Positions 25,568-33,487 of a stretch of DNA of 37,313 nt are shown piece by piece. The position numbers and the translations under genes are program-made. The stretch is from Natrinema soli (GTDB lineage Archaea > Halobacteriota > Halobacteria > Halobacteriales > Natrialbaceae). The stretch spans positions 1 to 37,313 of the forward strand of contig NZ_JAQIVI010000137.1 of the NCBI RefSeq assembly GCF_028618695.1, in the 5' to 3' direction. The stretch's first letter is position 1; each line of letters starts with the position of its first letter. The notes under the pieces are model-generated. The model searched no databases. It was not told the origin of the DNA and worked only from the letters and a program-made list of their open reading frames with translations.

Positions 25568-26570
25568 GGCTCTCTTATGGCGTAGATTGTTGGTAAGTTA
25601 GAGTGCAGTTTCGAGAAGGGTTTTCAGCACTTCTTTCCCCGGTTTTCGGTAGACACGACGGTGTAGCTGAAACGCACGAAGATACGGTGTGAGTTTGTCC
25701 ATGGAGACGCCTCGGTGGGGAGAGAGTCAGGATCGCACCAGCGATCCGTGGCTCTCACAGGTGTTGACGTGAACGTCACCATCGACGTATTCGCCGTCCC
25801 CGTGGACGACGTATTCGCGGTCGAATGCGTCGTCCTCTTCCAGTGGTTCGTACGCTCGAAAGCCGTCAGTGGAGACGGTGAGCGACTCCTGCTGGCCGAC
25901 CGCCAGCAGGAGTCGAATGGTCGATTCGTCGGCGGTTTTCGCTGGCAGCACGTACCGATTGCCGGTGCCACGATCTGCCAAGAGGAACACCGGTGGCTTG
26001 TCTTCGTCATACGTTCCTCGCCCGCGTGTCGAGAGTCCACGCGAGCGCGACAGACCGTCGCGATCGCGACCTTTGAGCCCACCTTTGACGTACAGTTCGT
26101 CGATCTCGACCGGGCCTTCGAGGTGGATCTGAGGTGCGTCCAGCGCTCGCAGGAAGCGCTGGACGCACCGGTAAACAGCCATGTAGGAAACGTCAATCTC
26201 GACATCGAGTTGACGGAGACTGGTGTTGAACCGGATATATGTGTAGACCGCGAGAAACCATGAGGGGCGCTGCGGAGTGTTCGAAGACGGTGTCTGTTTG
26301 GTCCTTGAACGTGCGGTCGCAATTCTTACAGCGGTATCGCTGAAACACTCGATAGCTGCCGTACCGAATCACGGATTCGCCACGGCAGCGTGGGCAATAG
26401 ACGCCGTCACGCCAGCGAACCTGTGCCAGCAGGTTCGCAGCACGACGCTCCGAGACGAACGTCTTGAGTGGAATCATGCTTCGTCGGGTGGCGCGAGCGC
26501 ACCACCCTTGCCTGCTACGACTTTCAGCTACTGCCGAACCGTGACCAACAATCCTCTACCCAAGAGCGCC
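25568..26570 (-). mobile_element. IS1595-family insertion sequence (ISH4-like), inactive
   Basis: The 1003-base element has 27-base imperfect inverted ends (25568-25594 and 26544-26570) matching at about 19 positions, with ggc at the outer edge and attgttggt at the inner edge. It carries a single transposase gene on the - strand, broken twice. The 8-base flanks (aaataatt left, atacaaag right) do not match, so no target duplication survives. The left end lies two bases after the TRAP permease stop. Confidence 0.75.
25598..26477 (-). pseudogene. IS1595-family (ISXO2-like) transposase, frameshift and nonsense
   Basis: The N-terminus (from ATG 26477) has the zinc-ribbon pairs CPRC (28/31) and CKNC (50/53) and FEHSA. 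The frame then breaks at about 26260-26268; the continuation WFLAVYTYIRFNTSLRQLDVEI is one base out of register. The middle section carries VEIDELYVKGG with the first catalytic acidic residues and STDGFRAYEPLEED for the second. A TGA at 25727-25729 replaces the Trp expected in SWLSPHRGVS, and the last 43 codons run to TAA 25598-25600. All parts are in order, so the element died by point mutation. Confidence 0.75.
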
Positions 26571-26608
26571 ATACAAAGCTTGAACTATCCAAAATAAAGG
26601 TTATTGCG

Positions 26609-26617
26609 AATACGTTT
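26609..26617 (+). repeat. direct repeat (target duplication), left copy
   Basis: The sequence aatacgttt directly precedes the left inverted end of the intact IS6-type element and is repeated at 27316-27324. IS6 elements give 8-base duplications; the ninth base is chance or part of the IS end. Confidence 0.75.
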
Positions 26618-27315
26618 GGCGCTGTTCAGATTAGAGTTTGAAGGAACGAGGCGGTGAGATTTCAGGTGTCCATGCCAAAATCCACCGGCCTCAACGGGCC
26701 TAGCACCGAGATTCAGTTAGGTTTTGTGGAGCATGAGGCGACACCGCGCGAGTTGATGCGGTTGAGTATCCAGCTCCATCTTTCCGGTCTATCACTTTCG
26801 GATACTGTTTCTGTTCTGGAGGGGTTCGGTGTCGAACGGGAGAGATCGACGATCCATAATTGGGTGCAGAAAGCCAATCTACAGCCGACAGCTGGAAAAC
26901 AGCCGGATCACATCGCACTCGACGAAACCATGATCCAACTTACTGATCAGCGCTACTGGCTGTACGCTGCCGTCGATCCTGAGACGAACGAATTCCTCCA
27001 TGTCAGACTCTACTCGACGCGTACGACCGCACTGACCGAGATATTTCTCCACGAACTCAGAGAGAAACACGCCGTCGAAGACGCCGTGTTTCTCGTTGAT
27101 TCAGCTCCATGGCTGAAAGCTACCCTTCATCATCTCGGGCTCCGATTTCGATACGAAAAATATGGAAATCGAAACGCTGTCGAACGTCTCTTTCAAGAGA
27201 TAAAACGGCGTATCTCCCAGTTTGGAAATTGTTTTAGAAACGCCGATCCAGAAACTGCTGAAACATGGTTGCAGAGCTACGCATACTGCTGGAACCAGCT
27301 AATCTGAACAATGCC
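26618..27315 (+). mobile_element. intact IS6-family insertion sequence
   Basis: The 698-base element has 17-base inverted ends, ggcgctgttcagattag on the left and ctaatctgaacaatgcc on the right, differing at two positions. It has a flanking direct repeat and one uninterrupted transposase gene. It is the only apparently functional element in this stretch and has inserted into an older IS6-type transposase relic. Confidence 0.85.
26672..27307 (+). CDS. IS6-family transposase
   Basis: The 211-residue DDE transposase has a short helix-turn-helix region (about 33-70, GLSLSDTVSVLEGFGVERER) and a catalytic domain. The triad residues are D84 (IALDETMIQ), D143 (FLVDSAPWL) and E171 (NRNAVERLFQEIKRR). 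The length fits haloarchaeal IS6 transposases. ATG 26672 is preferred to the upstream GTG at 26654 because family proteins start with MP-type sequences. Its stop (27305-27307) lies inside the right inverted end. IS6 elements move by replicative cointegrate formation, and copies can promote deletions and rearrangements nearby. Confidence 0.88.
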   Translation: MPKSTGLNGPSTEIQLGFVEHEATPRELMRLSIQLHLSGLSLSDTVSVLEGFGVERERSTIHNWVQKANLQPTAGKQPDHIALDETMIQLTDQRYWLYAAVDPETNEFLHVRLYSTRTTALTEIFLHELREKHAVEDAVFLVDSAPWLKATLHHLGLRFRYEKYGNRNAVERLFQEIKRRISQFGNCFRNADPETAETWLQSYAYCWNQLI

Positions 27316-27324
27316 AATACGTTT
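27316..27324 (+). repeat. direct repeat (target duplication), right copy
   Basis: The sequence aatacgttt is identical to 26609-26617 on the other side of the intact IS6-type element. Confidence 0.75.
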
Positions 27325-27493
27325 ATTCGGGAACTTCAAGAGAGGAACACGACGTCTCCGACGCCGTGTTTCACATTGATGGCGACCACGCATTGAACTA
27401 CGCTTGTGAGCGATATAATCTCGGTTTCAGATACGAACGACACGGAATCGAAATAATGCCGAATATGTCCTTAGAGAGATAAAATGACGTACC
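27325..27493 (+). pseudogene. fragment of an older IS6-type transposase
   Basis: In shifting frames the stretch reads EEHDVSDAVFHIDGDHALNY, then YNLGFRYERHG, then NRNNAEYVLREIK followed by TGA. These match the second Asp region and the Glu region of IS6 transposases. It has at least two frameshifts. The few bases left of the intact element (from about 26590) appear to be its upstream continuation, so the intact element inserted into it. Confidence 0.6.
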
Positions 27494-27610
27494 TGGCACT
27501 GTCTAGTGTGCCAGTTTGGGGAACGAGCAGGTCGTTGAGTGAAATAGACTAGAATGCTCGCAGACCTGCTCAGCGAGAGCTCGTGGCGGAATTTGATGAA
27601 TGTTGGGAGC

Positions 27611-27618
27611 GTAAGCGG
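27611..27618 (+). repeat. 8-base target duplication, left copy
   Basis: The sequence gtaagcgg directly precedes the deleted IS6 derivative and is repeated exactly at 28069-28076. Confidence 0.85.
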
Positions 27619-28068
27619 GGTGCTGTTTCGTTAAGCGTGAAAAGTGAGGCGGCACGATTTTATGGTGACCATGCCAAAAATCGACCGCCTCAGCGGGTGT
27701 AGCAGCTGGATTGTGTACACTGCTGTCGACCCGAAAACGAACAAAATACCCCATATTCGGCCGTATTCGACGACTACGACCGCGTTGACAGAGCGGTTCC
27801 TGCAGGAACTTACTGAGAAACATGACCTCGATGATGCCGTGTTTCTCGTCGATGGAGCAAAACATCTACAGACTGCACTCCGTCGATCTGGGCTCCGATT
27901 TCGAGACGAAAAACATGGAAATCGGAACAGTGCTGAACGTGTCTTCCGTGAGATAAAGTGTCGTACCTCTTCGTTCTCAAACTGTTTCAGCCACGCACAA
28001 CCGTCAACAGCAGAATCGTGGCTCCAAGCCTTCGCCGTCTGGCACAATGCTACAAACTAAACACGACC
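27619..28068 (+). mobile_element. 450-base internally deleted IS6 derivative (miniature element)
   Basis: Inverted ends ggtgctgtttcgtt (27619-27632) and aactaaacacgacc (28055-28068) are complementary at 11 of 14 positions, and a perfect 8-base duplication flanks them. Compared with the intact 698-base element it lacks about 250 bases from the N-terminal half of the transposase. It interrupts the transposase gene of the older IS6-type element. Confidence 0.85.
27671..28060 (+). pseudogene. internally deleted IS6 transposase (129 codons, still open)
   Basis: The product starts MPKIDRLSGCSSWI, like a full-length transposase, then jumps in frame to VYTAVDPKTNKIPHIR. The helix-turn-helix and the first catalytic Asp (LDET) are lost. 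The second Asp (FLVDGAKHL) and the Glu (NRNSAERVFREIK) remain, as does an intact C-terminus. It cannot catalyse transposition alone; movement would need a transposase in trans. No stop codon or frameshift has accumulated despite loss of function, which suggests the deletion is young or that the product is retained. Confidence 0.8.
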
Positions 28069-28076
28069 GTAAGCGG
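28069..28076 (+). repeat. 8-base target duplication, right copy
   Basis: The sequence gtaagcgg is identical to 27611-27618, marking a clean insertion event. Confidence 0.85.
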
Positions 28077-28893
28077 ACGGCGATTGCGTCAGGGCGTTCG
28101 CCGTCCGCCCCCACGAAACCGGTTGTTCGCTCCGAGAGACAACAACAATCTTGGCGGAATTTGGCGTTGAACGCTCGCATGGAGCGGTTTGGAATTGGGT
28201 GCATCGGCTGGCTGACAGCGGGTGCGACCCGCCTGAGGCGCAGCCGAAGCGGGTCGCGGTTGACGAGACTGCTGTCAAGATCAGCGGTGAGTGGTCTTGG
28301 TTGTACGCTGCAATATACACCGAGATAAAGCTGATTCTCGATGTCGCGTTATTTGGTCGGCATGGCATCGATCCGGCAGCTGCGTTTCTGCATCGACTCG
28401 CCGAGAAATACGATCTCTCCGACACTGTATTTCTCCTGGGTCAATTTGGATATTGGACTTCCCTTGCTCGATTAGGATTGAGCGGTCGGATCAACTACAC
28501 CGAGAGAAACCTCATCGAAAAATGGTTTCACACCCTCAAAATGCGCATCGACCGCTTCCACAACTCGTGGGTGGTCAGTCGGTCGAGCGCACGCGAATGG
28601 TTTGAACAATTCATGCACTACTACGACCGCCAGAGACCGCACCAAGCTCTCGACGGAAAGACACCGATCGAGGAAGTGCAGAACTATACAGTGCCATTTT
28701 CAGCTCCCCATCTTTATTTATGATATATGCTATAATAGGGCACGGACGGGGATGGTACAAGCGGACGAGAATCTCGATTCGATCGCTTCAGGAGTCGAGT
28801 CACTGCGACGATCCGGTGAGCTTCGGAGAGTCGCGCGCCCGAATCGTCTCAAAGACGGAACTCCTTTCATGACCTCTCCTGAGCGCTATCGCG

Positions 28894-28957
28894 TCACCCG
28901 TGCCCGTCACGACTTCAGCTACTGCTGAGAACGTACTACCAATCGCCTACCCGAGAA
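28894..28957 (-). mobile_element. solo terminal remnant of an IS1595-type element
   Basis: This stretch resembles the right end of the IS1595-type element (about 26503-26566): caccc-tgcc, acgact-tcagctactgc, then caatc-ctaccc-aga in the same order and spacing, about three quarters identical. No transposase sequence accompanies it. The remaining bases of the 28724-28990 gap hold no gene I can support. Confidence 0.45.
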
Positions 28958-29003
28958 TGATCGAACCGAGAGCCGCGGCCGAGGTCGTATTTATCCGTCC
29001 TCG

Positions 29004-29500
29004 TTACTCGTCCTTCTGGCTTTTCCGGACGTCAACGTCCTTGATCTCGGCCTCGAGCGTCGCGCCAATGGAGGCGTATTCGACGATGTCGGTGCAGCTG
29101 TAGATCATGCCGCCGGTGTTCTGCTACTGTTGGATCTCGCCGTTGAGCTGCAACTCTATCTCGAGGTCGTGGGGGTCGTCGAACTCGTCAGCGGTCGTGA
29201 CACAGGGCCCGATGATCGTGAAGGTGTCGTAGGACTTGCGGTTCGAGCGGTCCTGATCGCCGCGGACGGAGACATCGAGTAGGATCGTGTAGCCGAGAAC
29301 CGCGTCCCAGACGTCGTCGGCGTCGATTTCCTTGACGTCCTCGCCCATGACGAAGCCGAGTTCGATCTCGTGGTCGACGCGGCGGTCGTTGAAGAGCAGT
29401 TCGATGCCATCCTCGGGGCCAGCGACGCTCGAGGGGGCCTTGAGGAAGTAGCCCTTGTCCTCGATGGTGAATCATTCCTCGGTGACGATGTCCGTGTCGG
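29004..29500 (-). pseudogene. fumarylacetoacetate hydrolase-family protein, degraded
   Basis: The frame carries recognisable FAH-family sequence: GYFLKAPSSVAGP, then VDHEIELGFVMG, YTILLDVSVRGDQ, DLEIELQLNG, and MIYSCTDIVEYASIGATL. It has stops at TGA 29472-29474 and TAG 29124-29126. The usual PGDVIATGTP-G segment is deleted between YASIGATL and EAEIKDVDV, and the 5' part is missing. Intact relatives cleave C-C bonds of acylpyruvates or decarboxylate/hydrate 2-keto acids in aromatic and sugar catabolism, using a metal bound by Glu and Asp side chains. The 5' break coincides with the start of the next relic. Confidence 0.7.
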
Positions 29501-30129
29501 CCTGCACTCTCGAAGGGGTTCGTCAACCAGGCCCGCGGGACGATGCGATCGAACGTCGCCGAACTCCGGCCCCGCGTCGACGACGTCCCAGCCGTCGTCG
29601 ACGCAGAGCCCTCCGACGCGATGATGTTCCAGTCCGACGCGCTGGACCTGCTGTTGGGCATCGCCGTCGAGTCGGTCGCCGCGAACAGTTACGGCGTCTG
29701 CGAGTATCTCGACACGTTCCGCCTCGGCGAGAACGTCGACTGGGCGGCGCCGGCCGAGTCGCTGGCCTACCACGGCCACTGCCACCAGAAGGCCGTCAAG
29801 AAGGACCACCACGCCGTCGGCGTCCTCCGGCGCGCGGGCTACGGGGTCGACCCGCTCGATTTGGGCTGCTGTAGCATGGACGGCAGCTTCGGCTACGAGG
29901 CCGAACACCACTCGCTCAGCCAGTCGATCGGCGACATCTTAGTCGCCAGATCGAGGACAGCGAGGCGACCGTCGTCACCGCGCCGGGCACCTCCTGTCGC
30001 ACCCAGCTCAGTGACAGGCGCCTCGAGCCTGTCCCAGCCGAGAGCTCGCTCGCCGGGAGCGACCTCGACGGCGATGAGCCGTCGACCCCGGTCGAACTGC
30101 TGGCCCACGCGCTCCCGCGGTCACGGTAG
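29501..30129 (+). pseudogene. C-terminal relic of an FAD-linked oxidase with Fe-S (CCG) domain
   Basis: The sequence starts abruptly at KGFVNQARGTM and continues with EPSDAMMFQSDALDLL, CEYLDTFRLGENVDW, YHGHCHQKAVKKD and a CCG-type motif GCCSMDGSFGY (usually GCCGMAG). The frame breaks at about 29940 and continues as RQIEDSEATVVTAPGTSCRTQL to TAG 30127-30129. Intact relatives are glycolate/D-lactate dehydrogenases fused to an iron-sulfur subunit, often encoded beside lutB and lutC, which lie 5 kb away here. The flavin-binding part is missing, so it is non-functional. Confidence 0.7.
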
Positions 30130-30169
30130 CTCAAGGCACCCCAGTTTCGGACCGTCCACCGACGACCGG

Positions 30170-30592
30170 CTAGTCGTGCATGATCGTCACGGTCGGCGCC
30201 TCGACCTCGAGGAGCACCGACTGCGTGATGCTACCGAACAGGGCCTTGCCGACCGGCGACCGCTTTCGCCCGCCGAGGACGAGGTATCGGGGCTCAAGTC
30301 GCTCGGCCATGTCGACGATCTCGTCGGCGGGTGAGCCGACGCGGCCCTTCAGGACGACGGCGTCGCCGTCGGCGCCCGCGTTCGTGGCGATCTTCCGAGC
30401 CCTGTTGGCGGCGTCTTTCGCCCCATCATCGACGTAGTACTCCGGTTGGCCGTCCGCCCGCGATTCGAACCGGTCTCGAGTCATGACGTGGAGCACGACG
30501 AGTTCGTTGTCGTAGGCGTCGGCCAGGTCGGCCGCTGTCGTCACGACCGCGTTACTGAACTGGTCGTCGTCGATCGCACACAGGATTGCCAT
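30170..30592 (-). CDS. universal stress protein, UspA family
   Basis: The 140-residue alpha/beta protein begins MAILCAIDDDQFS and ends with the ATP-binding pattern GGRKRSPVGKALFGSITQSVL (Gly-2x-Gly-9x-Gly-Ser form), then EAPTVTIMHD. Such proteins bind ATP, dimerise and modulate stress or metabolic responses in the cytoplasm. ATG 30592 is preferred to an upstream GTG at 30607 because it gives the standard UspA beginning. It is a single gene convergent with the FAD-oxidase relic, 40 bases apart. Confidence 0.88.
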   Translation of the reverse strand: MAILCAIDDDQFSNAVVTTAADLADAYDNELVVLHVMTRDRFESRADGQPEYYVDDGAKDAANRARKIATNAGADGDAVVLKGRVGSPADEIVDMAERLEPRYLVLGGRKRSPVGKALFGSITQSVLLEVEAPTVTIMHD

Positions 30593-30702
30593 TTGGTGTA
30601 CGTTCACACGCGTCCTACTAATGGTTTTGGAGAAGTGCCACCCGTTGGGCAGTCTCAGCTGCTATTTTCGGGCCGGTAGCGCTGGTCGATCGGGGAACGC
30701 GG

Positions 30703-31809
30703 TCACGATCGGCCGCTTCCGTCCTCGTACTCGTCCAGCACGTCCCAGTCCGGCGTTATCCCGAGTCCCGGCTCTTCCGGGAGCGTGATCGAGCCGCCCG
30801 ACGGCTGCGGCGGCGACTCGTAGATTTCGTTGCCGACGCTCCAGACGATGTCGTGGAACTCGACTAGGTCACCGGCAGCGAGACCCGCGTACAGGTGCGC
30901 ATTCTGGAAGGGCCAGCCACCGCCGTGAACGAGCCGAAGATTGAACGCCTCCGCCATCCCCACGACCTTCGTCGCTTCGGTGAATCCGCCGACGAAACAC
31001 GCGTTCGGCATGCTGATGTCGATCGCCCCGTTCTCGATGAGTTCCCGGTGCCGGAAGCGGTGGCCCTCGTTCTGTCCCGCCCCGAGCGGAACCCGCGTTC
31101 GATTCCGGAGATCCGACAGCAGCGACACGTCGTTCCCGTAGACCGGCTCCTCGAACCAGCTGAGCGAGACCGACGCCGACTCGAGCCGGTTACACAGCTC
31201 GAGCGCTTCGTCGACCGAGTACAGGTAGTTCGCGTCGATCGCGAGCTCGACGTCGTCGCCGATCGCGTCGCGGACCGCGGTCACTCGCTCCGCGTCGATG
31301 CTCGGCGTCGCCCACTCGCCCTTCCCGACGACGATCTTGATGCGATCCGCGTCGTCGGAGGCGAGGCCGCTCGCGATCTCGGCGAGTCGCTCCTCGTCCC
31401 GGATCGCTCGCCCAATCGTGTGGTACACCGGGACCGTCTCGGACGCGCCGCCCAGGAGGCGCCAGATCGGTTCGTCGTACGCCTTCCCCTTGATGTCCCA
31501 GAGCGCGATGTCGACGGCGCTCACCGCCGTGCTCCAGGTCCCCGTCTGCGCTCGCGGATTGAGCTCGCGGTAGAGCAGGTCCCAGACGCGTTCCGTTTCG
31601 AGCGGGTTCCGCCCGGTTACCAGCGGTGCGATCTGCTCGTTGACAAACGACGCCGTGGCCTCCGGATAGAGGTAGCCGGTCTCGCCGTATCCGGTGATCC
31701 CCTCGTCCGTCTCGACGGTGACGAACACGATCGTGTCCTCCACGTCGTCCCCGCCGGGAACGTCCGCGGGAACCGTGTACGTCAACGCTCGTACGCTTGT
31801 GATTTCCAT
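30703..31809 (-). CDS. enolase-superfamily enzyme, mandelate racemase/muconate lactonising group
   Basis: The 368-residue enzyme has an N-terminal capping domain (1-125) and a TIM barrel. Visible catalytic features are a Lys at about 158 (RIKIVVGKG), metal ligands D192 (IDANY), E220 (WFEEPVYG) and E248 (QNEGH), and His295 (HGGGWPF) as likely general base. This points to dehydration or racemisation of a hydroxyacid or sugar acid by alpha-proton abstraction. It lies 172 bases downstream of the tctCBA transporter on the same strand, suggesting that it processes the imported acid. The exact substrate cannot be told. Confidence 0.85.
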   Translation of the reverse strand: MEITSVRALTYTVPADVPGGDDVEDTIVFVTVETDEGITGYGETGYLYPEATASFVNEQIAPLVTGRNPLETERVWDLLYRELNPRAQTGTWSTAVSAVDIALWDIKGKAYDEPIWRLLGGASETVPVYHTIGRAIRDEERLAEIASGLASDDADRIKIVVGKGEWATPSIDAERVTAVRDAIGDDVELAIDANYLYSVDEALELCNRLESASVSLSWFEEPVYGNDVSLLSDLRNRTRVPLGAGQNEGHRFRHRELIENGAIDISMPNACFVGGFTEATKVVGMAEAFNLRLVHGGGWPFQNAHLYAGLAAGDLVEFHDIVWSVGNEIYESPPQPSGGSITLPEEPGLGITPDWDVLDEYEDGSGRS

Positions 31810-31981
31810 GCAGGAATCCCATCGGTAGCAATCCGATCGAGGGCCAAATAGCTACCCATCTCGGGTGTGCGGGCGATGGTACTCGAACGCGGGCCGACGG
31901 TGCCCGAATGTGAATCGATGGAACCGAACGCGGGTCGGGCCTCGAGCGCTCCGATGTCCCCATAGCGGGGAGAGACCCACC

Positions 31982-33487
31982 TCACCTGGCGCTCGCCACG
32001 TACCGTCGAATCGGTGACGCGATCGCTTTCAGGAGGGGTAGTCCGACGAGTGCGACCGTCATCAGCGTCAGGAGCAGCGGGATCGGCTCCTCGACGAATA
32101 TCATCAGCGAGCCGTCTGACAACTGCAGCGAGCGGATAAGGTTCTCCTCCGCGATCGGGCCGAGAATGATCCCGAGGACGAACGCGATGATCGAGTAATC
32201 GTACGTCATCAGGAAGAACCCGAACACGCCGAAGAACAGAACGGTGAAGACGTCGAGCCAATTCCCCCGGAGCCCGAGGGAGCCGAGGGTGGAGAAGACG
32301 ATTACGAGCGGAATGAGGTAGTTCGAGTTCACCACGGTGACGTACGAGGTCTTCGTGATGAAGAAGAGCCCGACGGCGAGGATGACGATGTTGCCGATCA
32401 GCAGCGAGAGGAACACGCTGTAGGTAATGTCGATATTTGTCGTGAACAGCTCCGGTCCGGGGTTCAGCCCGTGCATCATCAGCCCGCCGAGCAGGATCGC
32501 GGTCGATCCGCTCCCCGGGATGCCGAACGAGAACGTCGGAATCAGCGAGCCGGCGACCGTTCCGTTGTTCGCCGCTTCCGAGGCGATGACCCCGTGGTGG
32601 TTCCCGGAGCCGTACTCCTCGTCGCCGCTGCCGCTCCGGACCGTTTCCGCGTAGGAAACGAAGTTCGCAATGGAGGCGCCGGAGCCGGGAATCGCCCCGA
32701 TGAACATCCCGATGTAGCCGGATTTGATCGTCGTGATCGGCGCCCGAAACACGTCGACGACGCCGGAGATCACGCTGCCGTCCATGTCGACGCCATCCTT
32801 GGCGATTCCGCCGCGCTCGCCGGCGAGCTTGATCATCTCGCCGATGGCGAAGATACCGATCAGGACCGCGACGAAGTTCAACCCGTCGAAGAGCAACATC
32901 GTGTCGAACGTGTACCGCGGCTGTCCGACGGCGATCGGGAAGCCGATCGTCGAGAGGAGCAAGCCGAAGGCGCCAGCAGTGAGCCCCTTGACGAGCGAAC
33001 CGCGCGCGACGACGGTGATCAACGCGATACCGAACAGCGCGATCAGGAAGTACTCGGGCGATCCGAAGAGAAGAACGAGCGTCGTCAGATAGGGCGTCAG
33101 CAGGATCAGCGTGACGATCGCGAACAGCCCGCCGACCGCCGACGCCGTCGCCGAGATGGAGAGCGCATCCATCGCGCGGCCCTGCCGTGTCATCTGGTAG
33201 CCGTCGAGCGTCGTGGCCGCGGCCGCAGCCGTCCCCGGTGTGTTGATCAGGATCGACGCGATGCTGCCGCCGTACATCGCGCCGCTGTAGATGCTTATCA
33301 GCAGGATGATCGCGTCAGGTCCGTTCAGGCGAACCGTCAACGGGAGTACGACCGCTAACCCGAGGTTGGGACCCAAACCGGGTATCGCTCCGATCACAAT
33401 TCCCAGGAGTATGCCGACGAGTAGCCAGCCCAACGTCGAGCCGGTGAAGAGGATATTGATCGCGCCGGTGAGGCCGCTCCCGATCAT
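31982..33487 (-). CDS. tctA: tripartite tricarboxylate transporter large permease TctA
   Basis: The 501-residue membrane protein has the duplicated TctA architecture with two GAIPG loops: GAIPGLGPNLGLAVVLPLT near residue 33 and GAIPGSGASIANFVSYAE in the second half, plus ILINTPGTAAAAATTLDGY. Around twelve membrane segments are visible and length is normal. It forms the Na+-coupled channel for a carboxylate delivered by the TctC receptor. Its ATG (33485-33487) directly abuts the tctB stop codon, so the two are co-translated. Confidence 0.92.
   Translation of the reverse strand: MIGSGLTGAINILFTGSTLGWLLVGILLGIVIGAIPGLGPNLGLAVVLPLTVRLNGPDAIILLISIYSGAMYGGSIASILINTPGTAAAAATTLDGYQMTRQGRAMDALSISATASAVGGLFAIVTLILLTPYLTTLVLLFGSPEYFLIALFGIALITVVARGSLVKGLTAGAFGLLLSTIGFPIAVGQPRYTFDTMLLFDGLNFVAVLIGIFAIGEMIKLAGERGGIAKDGVDMDGSVISGVVDVFRAPITTIKSGYIGMFIGAIPGSGASIANFVSYAETVRSGSGDEEYGSGNHHGVIASEAANNGTVAGSLIPTFSFGIPGSGSTAILLGGLMMHGLNPGPELFTTNIDITYSVFLSLLIGNIVILAVGLFFITKTSYVTVVNSNYLIPLVIVFSTLGSLGLRGNWLDVFTVLFFGVFGFFLMTYDYSIIAFVLGIILGPIAEENLIRSLQLSDGSLMIFVEEPIPLLLTLMTVALVGLPLLKAIASPIRRYVASAR

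Larger units (their letters stand above)
27496..28695 (+). mobile_element. older IS6-type element, interrupted by another element
   Basis: Inverted ends ggcactgtctagt (27496-27508) and actatacagtgcc (28683-28695) match at 12 of 13 positions. Without the 450-base insertion and its 8-base duplication the element would be 742 bases, a normal size for haloarchaeal IS6 elements. No target duplication remains (acgtacct on the left, attttcag on the right). Confidence 0.7.
27554..28723 (+). pseudogene. IS6-type transposase of the interrupted element
   Basis: The N-terminus reads MLADLLSE at 27554, then in another frame ELVAEFDECWERKR up to the insertion point. After the insertion it resumes as RTA, then (one base out) VRAFAVRPHETGCSLRETTTILAEFGVERSH, joining the long open frame at 28151-28723. 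Triad state: first Asp present (RVAVDETAVKI), second replaced by Gly (VFLLGQFGY where VFLVDGFGY is usual), Glu present (NLIEKWFHTLK). The frame runs through the right inverted end to a stop at 28723, so its last residues come from flanking DNA. It is dead through insertion, frameshifts and loss of a catalytic residue. Confidence 0.75.

Noticed and set aside
27496..27513. Short palindrome ggcac...gtgcc considered as a terminator or operator
   Set aside because: Its left arm is better explained as the left inverted end of the IS6-type element, matched by the copy at 28683-28695.
28741..28926. Open frame starting MVQADENLDSIASGVES as a possible small gene
   Set aside because: It lies in IS debris, becomes Arg-rich, and its end overlaps the IS1595-like terminal remnant; no support for a real product.
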